A DNA stretch of 5,342 nucleotides from Thiomicrospira sp. UBA5634 (GTDB lineage: Bacteria > Pseudomonadota > Gammaproteobacteria > Thiomicrospirales > Thiomicrospiraceae). Positions within the stretch are counted from its first letter, which is position 1. Each line of letters opens with the position of its first letter. The position numbers were made by a program, and so were the translations under genes. The notes under the pieces are model-generated. The model ran no database searches, had not been told where the DNA came from, and was given only the letters and a program-made list of their open reading frames with translations. Below are positions 1-4,672 of this stretch, piece after piece. The stretch spans positions 1-5,342 of the forward strand of contig DIJW01000056.1 of the NCBI GenBank assembly GCA_002421475.1, read 5' to 3'.

Positions 1-922
1 ACGACAATAAATGGCCTTTCAGCACATCCATCGGGTCTTTATTAAGACCTAATAACCAACCGACCACAATATGGGTCTTTTTCGAGGTATCTTCTTCATC
101 CAGCGCGTAGCTTTGCTCAATCACTTTCGGCGTAGCAAAACGCTGTTCGGTATCGACATAAATCGGCTCAATCGCCTGCTCAAAACGCGATAACGCCAGC
201 TTTTCAAAATCCGCCTGCAATACCGCCGGGTTTTGATTGCCATAAGTCATAAACACTGCATTCGACGGATGATAATGGCTGTGATGAAACGCAACCAATT
301 GCTGATGGGTTAAATCCGGAATCACTTCCGGCTCACCACCGCTGTTGTAATGATAGGTTGAAGTCGGATACAACTCGCCGGTCAACACTTGCCACAGGGT
401 TGAAACCGGCGAACTCATCGCGCCTTTCATCTCGTTAAACACCACCCCTTTATAGGTTAAAGGTGATGTGGCATCGGTCATGGTTTCAAACTCAAAACGA
501 TGGCCTTCCTGCGCAAAATCCAACGGATCGAGTTTAGGGAAAAACACCGCATCCATATAAACTTGCAACAGGTTTTGATAATCCTTGTCGTTTTCGGTGG
601 CAAACGGATACGCCGTCCAATCACTCGAGGTAAAGGCATTCATAAAGGTATTGATGGAGCGACGAATCATCATAAAAAACGGATCACGCACCGGAAAACG
701 CTCCGAGCCGCATAATACAGTGTGTTCGAGAATGTGCGCCACTCCGGTTGAATCTTCCGGCACGGTACGCAACGCCACCATAAACACTTTATGATCGTCA
801 TCAGCAGCCAAATGATAGTGCATTGCGCCGGTGCGTTTATGGCGGAAGGTTTGCACCTTGACCGACAGGGTTTCGATCAAGTGTTCGCTAATAAATTCAA
901 ATGTTTCGTAACTGGTTTGCAT
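1..922 (-). CDS. M16C zinc metallopeptidase, PreP/Cym1-like (3' end outside window)
   Basis: The first 307 codons of a large peptidase are visible, and the reading frame runs open off the left edge. The inverted zinc motif HILEH (H63, E66, H67) is present: the two His bind zinc and the Glu is the catalytic base. E164, in FNEMKGAMSSP, sits 97 residues after H67, where the third zinc ligand is expected in presequence-protease-like M16C enzymes. Other family-typical blocks are VLCGSERFPVRDPF and NAFTSSDWTAYPF. The family (roughly 950-1000 aa) forms a closed chamber that degrades short unfolded peptides; a cytoplasmic peptide-scavenging role is inferred. No signal peptide is seen at the start (MQTSYETFEF). 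The ATG at 922 was chosen because GAGG lies 4 nt upstream and the homology starts soon after. The gene follows pnp but is separated from it by a repeat element and a terminator. The family call is firm; the exact substrate is unknown. Confidence 0.92.
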   Translation of the reverse strand, partial: MQTSYETFEFISEHLIETLSVKVQTFRHKRTGAMHYHLAADDDHKVFMVALRTVPEDSTGVAHILEHTVLCGSERFPVRDPFFMMIRRSINTFMNAFTSSDWTAYPFATENDKDYQNLLQVYMDAVFFPKLDPLDFAQEGHRFEFETMTDATSPLTYKGVVFNEMKGAMSSPVSTLWQVLTGELYPTSTYHYNSGGEPEVIPDLTHQQLVAFHHSHYHPSNAVFMTYGNQNPAVLQADFEKLALSRFEQAIEPIYVDTEQRFATPKVIEQSYALDEEDTSKKTHIVVGWLLGLNKDPMDVLKGHLLS

Positions 923-936
923 ACAACCTCACAAAT

Positions 937-960
937 AAAAAAACCGTTTTGCAACGGTTT
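937..960 (-). terminator. Rho-independent terminator after pnp
   Basis: On the minus strand an 8-bp perfect stem (AAACCGTT with AACGGTTT, 4-nt loop) is followed by a run of seven T, the first three of which belong to the stem. It lies about 170 nt after the pnp stop codon, beyond the repeat element, and its T-run ends only 14 nt before the M16C start codon. There is no T-run on the plus strand, so it acts in the minus direction. It could alternatively be a leader hairpin or attenuator of the M16C gene. Confidence 0.78.
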
Positions 961-969
961 AGAAGGTTC

Positions 970-986
970 ACCACAGAGACATGGAG
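970..986 (+). repeat. Left terminal inverted repeat of the 153-nt element
   Basis: ACCACAGAGACATGGAG matches the reverse complement of 1106-1122 at 15 of 17 positions. The first 12 bases are identical. Confidence 0.75.
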
Positions 987-992
987 TTTACT

Positions 993-1027
993 CCCTCTCC
1001 CTTGATGGGAGAGGGCTAGGGTGAGGG
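993..1027 (+). repeat. REP-like unit 1: GC-rich hairpin and plus-strand G-quadruplex motif
   Basis: CCCTCTCCC (993-1001) and GGGAGAGGG (1007-1015) form a perfect 9-bp stem with a 5-nt loop. The 3' arm continues into two more GGG tracts, so 1007-1027 has four GGG runs separated by exactly 3 nt each (AGA, CTA, TGA). That is a textbook intramolecular G-quadruplex motif on the plus strand, which is the non-template strand relative to no known gene. Hairpin and quadruplex would be mutually exclusive folds. Confidence 0.75.
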
Positions 1028-1035
1028 TGAAATAG

Positions 1036-1049
1036 TGCATTTAAATGCA
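1036..1049. repeat. Palindrome TGCATTTAAATGCA near the element centre
   Basis: This is a perfect 14-nt AT-rich palindrome lying between the two REP-like units, close to the symmetry centre of the terminal repeats. It may help the whole element extrude as a cruciform or fold as one long RNA hairpin. Confidence 0.7.
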
Positions 1050-1052
1050 ATT

Positions 1053-1084
1053 CTCCCTCCCCGAACCCCTCCCGCTGGGAGGGG
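1053..1084 (-). repeat. REP-like unit 2 (inverted): GC-rich hairpin and minus-strand G-quadruplex motif
   Basis: CCCCTCCC (1066-1073) and GGGAGGGG (1077-1084) form a perfect 8-bp stem with a 3-nt loop. Read on the minus strand, the hairpin is followed by GGGG and GGG tracts, as in unit 1. The segment 1055-1073 therefore has four minus-strand G-runs (GGG, GGGG, GGGG, GGG) with loops of 1, 3 and 1 nt. Unit 2 is a diverged inverted copy of the same design as unit 1. Confidence 0.72.
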
Positions 1085-1105
1085 AACTCTTCGAAATCTT
1101 CGTGC

Positions 1106-1122
1106 CTCTGTGTCTCTGTGGT
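1106..1122 (-). repeat. Right terminal inverted repeat of the 153-nt element
   Basis: CTCTGTGTCTCTGTGGT is the inverted partner of 970-986. Its outer end is 10 nt from the pnp stop codon. Confidence 0.75.
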
Positions 1123-1132
1123 TTAACTAAAA

Positions 1133-3217
1133 TCAAACGCCTTTAATGGACAGTTTAACGCGGCCTTGTTTGTCGATTTCCAACAAACGCACCTTCACTT
1201 CTTGGCCTTCTTGTAAATAATCGGCAACGTTTTCAACACGTTCGTCAGAAATTTGCGACACGTGCACTAAACCTTCACGACCCGGCATATAAGAAACGAA
1301 TGCACCAAAATCAACTATTTTCACGACTTTCGCGTCATAAACCTTACCAATTTCCGGTTCAGCCACAATCGCCATAATACGTGCTACCGCGTCATCTGCC
1401 GATGCTTGATCCGTCGCAGCAATACGCACCGTGCCGTCGTCATCCAACTCAATCACCGTGCCGGTTTCTTCGGTCAACATACGAATCGTTGCGCCGCCCT
1501 TACCAATAATTTCGCGTACTTTGTCCGACTTCACTTTTAATACGGTGAAACGTGGTGCGGTATCCGCAACCTGCTGATTAGATGAAGTAATCGCCTTATT
1601 CATTTCACCCAAAATATGCAAACGCCCTGCTTTGGCTTGATCCAACGCAATACGCATGATTTCTTCGGTAATGCCTTCGATCTTAATATCCATCTGCAAC
1701 GCGGTCACACCTTGATCGGTTCCGGCTACTTTAAAGTCCATGTCGCCTAAATGATCTTCGTCACCCAAAATGTCAGACAAGACCGCAAAACCGGCTTCTT
1801 CTTTGATCAAGCCCATCGCAATACCCGCTACCGGCGCAGCAATCGGCACACCTGCGTGCATCAAAGACATACTGGTTCCGCAAACGGTTGCCATTGAACT
1901 TGAACCGTTTGATTCGGTGATTTCAGACACCACTCGAACGGTATAAGGGAACTCTTCTGCCGAAGGTAACATCGCCGCCACACCGCGACGCGCTAACATA
2001 CCATGGCCGATTTCACGACGTCCCGGTGTACCCATACGACCACACTCACCGACTGAATATGGAGGGAAGTTGTAATGCAGCATAAAACGGTCTTTATATG
2101 AACCGGTCAACTCATCCACAATTTTGGCATCGGTTTCGGTGCCTAAAGTGGTGACCACTAACGCCTGAGTTTCGCCACGAGTAAACAATGCCGAACCATG
2201 AACTTTTGGCAATACGCCCACCTTACAATCAATCGCACGAATGGTATGGTTATCACGCCCGTCAATACGCGGCTGACCCGCAACACTACGTCCACGCACG
2301 ATATCTTTTTGTAAGTTACCGAACAAACCTTCTAATTCTTTTTCCGATGCGCCTTGCGGATTAATTTCTGAAACAGCCAAGGTTGCGATTAATTTTGCTT
2401 TTGCCGCATCTAATGCCGCATAACGTTCCATTTTGTCAGCGATCGTATAAGCCGCTTCAACATCTGCACGCACCAAGTTAAACACCTGATCTTTTAATGA
2501 GGTATTTTCAGCTGCAGGCTGCCAATCCCAACGTGGTTTACCGACTTCAGCCGCCAATTCGCGAATCGCCTGAATCGCCACTTGCATTTGCTGATGACCA
2601 AACATCACCGCGCCCAACATTACATCTTCCGGTAACTCGTCCGCTTCTGACTCAACCATCAATACTGCGCTTTCAGTACCAGCCACACTCAATTCCAATT
2701 CAGACTCATCTAAATGCTGTACCGATGGATTAAGCAAATATTGACCATCTTTATAACCCACAATCGCCGCGCCAATCGGGCCATTAAACGGAATGCCTGA
2801 AATCGCTAACGCGGCAGACGTACCAAGCATCGCCGCCACTTCCGTGCCTGCATCCGGGTCTAACGCCAATACGGTCGCAATCACCTGCACTTCGTTCATA
2901 AAACCTTTAGGGAATAATGGACGAATCGGGCGATCAATTAAACGAGAAGTGAGGGTTTCAAACTCAGACGGACGGCTTTCGCGCTTTAAAAAACCACCAG
3001 GGATCTTACCGGCTGCATAAGCTTTTTCTTGGTAATGTACCGTCAAAGGGAAAAAGTCTTGGCCTTCGTTGGCTTTTTTAGCCCCCACAACGGTAACTAA
3101 AATTCGCGTATCGCCCATGCCGACAATCACTGCACCATCTGCTTGACGGGCGATTTCGCCGGTTTCAAAAGTGACAGTGTGTTGACCATATTGGAAACTT
3201 TTTACATGTTTAGCCAT
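1133..3217 (-). CDS. pnp: Polyribonucleotide nucleotidyltransferase (PNPase)
   Basis: This is the phosphorolytic 3'-5' exoribonuclease: it releases nucleoside diphosphates and can add 3' tails in reverse. It acts as a cytoplasmic trimer and often joins RNase E in the degradosome. At 694 aa the domain order is complete: RNase PH 1 (about 1-145), helical linker (about 150-300), RNase PH 2 (about 310-545), KH (about 553-612, GKGG at 572-575) and S1 (about 622-692). The phosphate-site SNGSSS lies at 436-441. In [13 protein letters not shown]488, D494 and K496 align with E. coli D486, D492 and K494. The ATG has AAGGA 7 nt upstream. The protein ends at the last S1 strand (KLSIKGV), without the roughly 17-residue tail of the 711-aa E. 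coli enzyme. It lies downstream of rpsO in the classical order, with its own leader. Identification is secure. Confidence 0.99.
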   Translation of the reverse strand: MAKHVKSFQYGQHTVTFETGEIARQADGAVIVGMGDTRILVTVVGAKKANEGQDFFPLTVHYQEKAYAAGKIPGGFLKRESRPSEFETLTSRLIDRPIRPLFPKGFMNEVQVIATVLALDPDAGTEVAAMLGTSAALAISGIPFNGPIGAAIVGYKDGQYLLNPSVQHLDESELELSVAGTESAVLMVESEADELPEDVMLGAVMFGHQQMQVAIQAIRELAAEVGKPRWDWQPAAENTSLKDQVFNLVRADVEAAYTIADKMERYAALDAAKAKLIATLAVSEINPQGASEKELEGLFGNLQKDIVRGRSVAGQPRIDGRDNHTIRAIDCKVGVLPKVHGSALFTRGETQALVVTTLGTETDAKIVDELTGSYKDRFMLHYNFPPYSVGECGRMGTPGRREIGHGMLARRGVAAMLPSAEEFPYTVRVVSEITESNGSSSMATVCGTSMSLMHAGVPIAAPVAGIAMGLIKEEAGFAVLSDILGDEDHLGDMDFKVAGTDQGVTALQMDIKIEGITEEIMRIALDQAKAGRLHILGEMNKAITSSNQQVADTAPRFTVLKVKSDKVREIIGKGGATIRMLTEETGTVIELDDDGTVRIAATDQASADDAVARIMAIVAEPEIGKVYDAKVVKIVDFGAFVSYMPGREGLVHVSQISDERVENVADYLQEGQEVKVRLLEIDKQGRVKLSIKGV

Positions 3218-3247
3218 CAGGATTTCCTTACGTTTGGTTTAACTGAA

Positions 3248-3309
3248 AACCTGAATCCCTAAACATTCAGCCAAGCACCAGGCCTGGTGACTACTTAGGG
3301 ATTCAGGTT
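3248..3309 (-). promoter_or_regulatory. Long stem-loop in the pnp leader
   Basis: AACCTGAATCCCTAA (3248-3262) and its exact complement at 3295-3309 form a 15-bp perfect stem around a 32-nt loop. The loop itself contains the palindrome at 3276-3289, which could form an inner hairpin. The structure lies 30 nt upstream of the pnp start codon. In E. coli, a double-stranded pnp leader is cut by RNase III and PNPase then removes the remaining duplex arm, shutting down its own synthesis. A similar role is inferred here from position and shape. There is no T-run after it, so it is not an intrinsic terminator. Confidence 0.7.
3276..3289. repeat. Palindrome CACCAGGCCTGGTG, copy 1
   Basis: This perfect 14-nt palindrome lies in the loop of the pnp leader stem. 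The identical 14-mer recurs at 5229-5242, and a one-mismatch version lies at 4868-4881. Confidence 0.75.
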
Positions 3310-3330
3310 AATGGGTTCGCAGTCAAACAA

Positions 3331-3336
3331 ATTATA
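3331..3336 (-). promoter_or_regulatory. Candidate -10 element of a pnp promoter
   Basis: The minus strand reads TATAAT here, inside an AT-rich stretch between the rpsO terminator and the pnp leader stem. Initiation 6-8 nt downstream would give a leader of about 107 nt that contains the complete 15-bp stem. The -35 region is poor (AAAACT at 17-nt spacing), so the call rests on the -10 match and on the position. Confidence 0.35.
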
Positions 3337-3391
3337 TAAAACAGATTTTATGAAGTTTTCTATTGTACAGGCTTGATCGAATTTCGCCTAC

Positions 3392-3420
3392 AAAAAAGCC
3401 CCGACTAGCGGGGCTTTTTT
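3392..3420 (-). terminator. Strong rho-independent terminator after rpsO
   Basis: A 12-bp perfect stem (AAAAAAGCCCCG with CGGGGCTTTTTT, 5-nt loop ACTAG) begins 15 nt after the rpsO stop codon. The A and T arms give a U-tract in both directions, so it could work bidirectionally. It separates rpsO from pnp, as in the E. coli rpsO-pnp arrangement, where some transcripts read through. Confidence 0.92.
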
Positions 3421-3435
3421 AGCGAACATTTAATC

Positions 3436-3702
3436 TTACTTACGTAAGCCTAAACGAGCGATCAAATCTAAATAACGCTGACCGTCAGTTTTGTGTAAAT
3501 AGTCTAACAATTTACGACGACGGCTAACTAGACGCAACAAACCTACGCGAGAATGGTTATCTTGCTTGTGAGTTTTGAAGTGACCGGTTAGGTATTGAAT
3601 ACGGTGAGTTAGCAACGCTACCTGAACTTCGGTTGAACCTGTGTCACCTTCTTTGGTGGCATATTCAGCAACGATTTTTGCTTTTACTTCTGCATCAAAC
3701 AT
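3436..3702 (-). CDS. rpsO: 30S ribosomal protein S15
   Basis: S15 is a primary 16S rRNA-binding protein that organises the central domain (helices h20-h22) of the 30S platform and contributes to an inter-subunit bridge. The 88-aa length is normal (E. coli 89 with Met), and the family's four-helix pattern is intact. Residues known to contact rRNA are present: the DTGSTEVQ segment with T21, G22 and Q27, then H41, D48 and S51 in [12 protein letters not shown], and Y68. The basic RRRKLLDYL helix and the LGLRK end are typical. The ATG has AGGAG 7 nt upstream. The gene has a promoter at 3775-3802, a potential pseudoknot leader and a strong terminator before pnp. In E. coli S15 represses its own translation through a leader pseudoknot, and the leader here is compatible with that. 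Confidence 0.99.
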   Translation of the reverse strand: MFDAEVKAKIVAEYATKEGDTGSTEVQVALLTHRIQYLTGHFKTHKQDNHSRVGLLRLVSRRRKLLDYLHKTDGQRYLDLIARLGLRK

Positions 3703-3706
3703 TATT

Positions 3707-3719
3707 TCTCTCCTAGAGA
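3707..3719 (-). promoter_or_regulatory. Small hairpin over the rpsO Shine-Dalgarno sequence
   Basis: On the minus strand TCTCT, AGG, AGAGA form a 5-bp stem with a 3-nt loop that places AGGAG in the loop and 3' arm. It is too small to be stable alone, but it competes for the same bases as ribosome binding and abuts the downstream arm of the proposed pseudoknot. Confidence 0.4.
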
Positions 3720-3769
3720 TCGGTTAATTAATTCAAATTCGATTCCACAACCGATAGCAGAAATCGAAT
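3719..3769 (-). promoter_or_regulatory. Candidate H-type pseudoknot in the rpsO leader (S15 autoregulation site)
   Basis: Two complementary pairs interleave on the minus-strand transcript. ATTCGATT (3769-3762) pairs with AATCGAAT (3744-3737), 8 bp, extendable inward by a G-U and a C-G pair. ATCGGTT (3755-3749), inside that loop, pairs with AACCGAT (3725-3719), 7 bp, downstream. The order 1-2-1'-2' defines an H-type pseudoknot. The last arm ends 4 nt before AGGAG, so folding could trap or block the initiating ribosome. E. coli S15 represses rpsO through a pseudoknot at this location. The pairing is directly visible; S15 binding is inferred. Confidence 0.62.
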
Positions 3770-3774
3770 GGCGT

Positions 3775-3802
3775 ATTATCCTGATTATTGAATGTTTTTC
3801 AA
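3775..3802 (-). promoter_or_regulatory. Sigma70-type promoter of rpsO
   Basis: The minus strand has TTGAAA (3802-3797), a 16-nt spacer and GATAAT (3780-3775). Each hexamer matches the consensus at five of six positions. Transcription would start near 3768, close to the first arm of the leader pseudoknot, leaving a leader of about 65 nt. Confidence 0.65.
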
Positions 3803-3855
3803 GTAATTAAGTAATAAAGGCATAAAACTTTTAAGCTTTTATCGAGTTAACTCAT

Positions 3856-3885
3856 AAAGATCCTTCGGCACACCTCAGGATGACA
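3856..3885 (-). repeat. Dispersed-repeat-like segment (GTCATCCTGAG / GAAGGATCT type)
   Basis: The minus strand carries TGTCATCCTGAG, a short variable part and CCGAAGGATCTTT. This pattern resembles a short repeat that I recall recurring between genes in many unrelated bacterial genomes. ATCCT (3860-3864) and AGGAT (3877-3881) can form a weak 5-bp stem. The family assignment is from memory and has not been checked by a search. Confidence 0.4.
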
Positions 3886-3907
3886 AGCTTTGTTACGGAG
3901 TCATTTT

Positions 3908-3947
3908 AAAAACGTCAGCGAGGCAGCGGATGCGCGGCAAACTTGCC
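3908..3947 (+). repeat. Direct repeat, copy A (40 nt)
   Basis: This segment matches 4054-4093 at 32 of 40 positions without gaps. The best-conserved part is AGCGAG, CAGCGGAT and CGCGGC. Confidence 0.65.
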
Positions 3948-4053
3948 CTAGGCGGAAATAGCTAAAACCGCATCAAAACACCAAGTTAAAAACCGTCGTG
4001 AAAATTTAAAGTACGAGGCGGCTGGAGCACAGCCCATGATAACGAGGATTCAT

Positions 4054-4093
4054 AAAACCGTTAGCGAGACAGCGGATACGCGGCGAAGCTGGC
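4054..4093 (+). repeat. Direct repeat, copy B (40 nt)
   Basis: This is the partner of 3908-3947, 146 nt further on. Its last six bases, GCTGGC, also form the outer arm of the hairpin at 4088-4143, so the repeat and the hairpin may belong to one element. Confidence 0.65.
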
Positions 4094-4143
4094 TGAAAAA
4101 AGCGGAGTTTACAAAAAGTAAATGAGCATTTTTGAATGCCAGC
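4088..4143. repeat. 56-nt imperfect hairpin
   Basis: The outer arms GCTGGC (4088-4093) and GCCAGC (4138-4143) enclose an inner stem TTTAC/GTAAA (4108-4112 and 4118-4122) with an AAAAA loop. A partly matching AAAAAGC / GCATTTTT pair lies between them. It lies downstream of the CNB-protein gene and may act as a transcript 3' end, but no clean U-tract follows. Confidence 0.5.
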
Positions 4144-4154
4144 TTTAACAAAGT

Positions 4155-4169
4155 AGCCGCAACGCAGCT
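4155..4169 (-). terminator. Weak hairpin after the CNB-protein gene
   Basis: The minus strand reads AGCTGC, GTT, GCGGCT: a 6-bp stem with one G-U pair and a 3-nt loop, followed by ACTTTGTT. It lies 12 nt after the stop codon. The tail is only moderately T-rich, so termination here is a possibility, not a firm call. Confidence 0.3.
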
Positions 4170-4180
4170 AGGTTTTAAAC

Positions 4181-4672
4181 TTAGTGGCGGCCAAAACCGT
4201 GCATGTAGTGCTCAATCTGCGCCATCGACTCACTCATCGCGCGCACGAGATGATCCAAGCTCACGACGGCGTTTTCCAAAATATTTACCGCGATATAAGG
4301 TTGCTCTACTTTTAAACGGTCATACATCGGGCGCGTTAAGGCAAGTAAAGTGGCTTTTTTAGAAGAACAATACATTCTTAAATTACGGGGTTTGCGGTCG
4401 AAAAACGACATTTCACCGATCAAGTTGCCGACGCCTTGCGTACCGACATTAACTTCATCTTGACCATCAAAGCTGCTGAAGCCAACTTTGCCTTTAACGA
4501 TAAACATTAAGCTATCACCAACATCACCGGCATCCGAAATCGTTTCATCACGCTCAAAATGACGTTCTTGCAAATAAGCAGTAAGGGTTTCAACTTCAGC
4601 GCGGGTTAACGATTCACAAATCAGGTTTTCCTGAAAATATTCAAACAGTTCGGACGCGGTCATATCAATCAT
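4181..4672 (-). CDS. Stand-alone cyclic-nucleotide-binding domain protein (Crp/Fnr-type sensor fold, no HTH)
   Basis: The 163-aa protein holds one cNMP-binding-type beta-roll (about 20-125), followed by a C-terminal helix to 163. Typical features are the glycine-rich strand DSLMFIVKGKVGF and the phosphate-binding-cassette-like LIGEMSFFDRKPRN, with G86, E87 and R96 at the usual 9-residue E-to-R spacing. The Ser or Thr normally after that Arg is Asn97, so ligand preference is uncertain. There is no room for the Crp helix-turn-helix, so it is probably not a DNA-binding regulator; it may sense a ligand or serve as a partner subunit. It has no signal peptide or membrane segment. The ATG has GGAG 7 nt upstream and overlaps the methyltransferase stop by 8 nt, which implies co-transcription and translational coupling. 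Met4 is a less likely start because it lies too far from the ribosome-binding site. Confidence 0.88.
   Translation of the reverse strand: MIDMTASELFEYFQENLICESLTRAEVETLTAYLQERHFERDETISDAGDVGDSLMFIVKGKVGFSSFDGQDEVNVGTQGVGNLIGEMSFFDRKPRNLRMYCSSKKATLLALTRPMYDRLKVEQPYIAVNILENAVVSLDHLVRAMSESMAQIEHYMHGFGRH

Larger units (their letters stand above)
970..1122. mobile_element. MITE/BIME-like non-coding repeat element, 153 nt
   Basis: The element is bounded by inverted terminal repeats (970-986 and 1106-1122, 15 of 17 matching, with the core ACCACAGAGACA exact). Inside are two REP-like units in opposite orientation, each a perfect GC-rich hairpin flanked by further G-tracts, and near the centre a 14-nt palindrome. 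It encodes no protein. The terminal sequence and the CCCTCTCCC/GGGAGAGGG hairpin resemble dispersed intergenic repeats that I recall from many proteobacterial genomes. Such units are usually moved in trans, for instance by RAYT (TnpA-REP) transposases. No convincing target-site duplication is visible. It sits 10 nt after the pnp stop codon and ahead of the pnp terminator, so it would be transcribed in the pnp 3' UTR. Confidence 0.7.
3803..4180. other. Gene-free intergenic region with degenerate repeats
   Basis: No reading frame with protein-like character is seen on either strand between the CNB-protein gene and the rpsO promoter. It holds a 10-nt palindrome GAGTTAACTC (3844-3853), a dispersed-repeat-like stretch (3856-3885), a diverged 40-nt direct repeat pair, a small hairpin GGCTG/CAGCC (4020-4034), a 56-nt imperfect hairpin and a short GC hairpin near the 3' end of the upstream gene. 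AAAACCG recurs at 3964, 3989 and 4054. It reads as accumulated, decayed intergenic repeats rather than a lost gene. Confidence 0.6.

Noticed and set aside
500..1024. Three plus-strand reading frames of 69-77 codons opposite the M16C gene
   Set aside because: They lie antisense to a clear M16C frame with an intact zinc motif, overlap each other, and have no protein-like composition or ribosome-binding sites.
2497..3020. Two plus-strand reading frames of 75-78 codons opposite pnp
   Set aside because: They are antisense shadows of a fully conserved PNPase coding region.
3321..3326. TTGACT on the minus strand as a -35 box for pnp
   Set aside because: No acceptable -10 hexamer lies 16-18 nt downstream, and a start there would cut into the leader stem.
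3439..3448. Palindrome CTTACGTAAG at the rpsO 3' end
   Set aside because: It is short and explained by the conserved C-terminal codons of S15 (LGLRK); a strong terminator lies further on.
3803..4180. CRISPR array or tRNA gene in the intergenic region
   Set aside because: There are only two diverged direct-repeat copies with irregular spacing, and no cloverleaf with a conserved T-loop is seen.
4138..4190. Integron attC-like site in the repeat-rich intergenic region
   Set aside because: The TTTAAC and GCCGC/GGCGGC symmetry is suggestive, but there are no paired RYYYAAC/GTTRRRY core sites and no cassette-like gene.
4132..4362. Plus-strand 76-codon frame spanning the 3' end of the CNB gene
   Set aside because: It overlaps a well-supported domain on the other strand, and its sequence is low in hydrophobic patterning.
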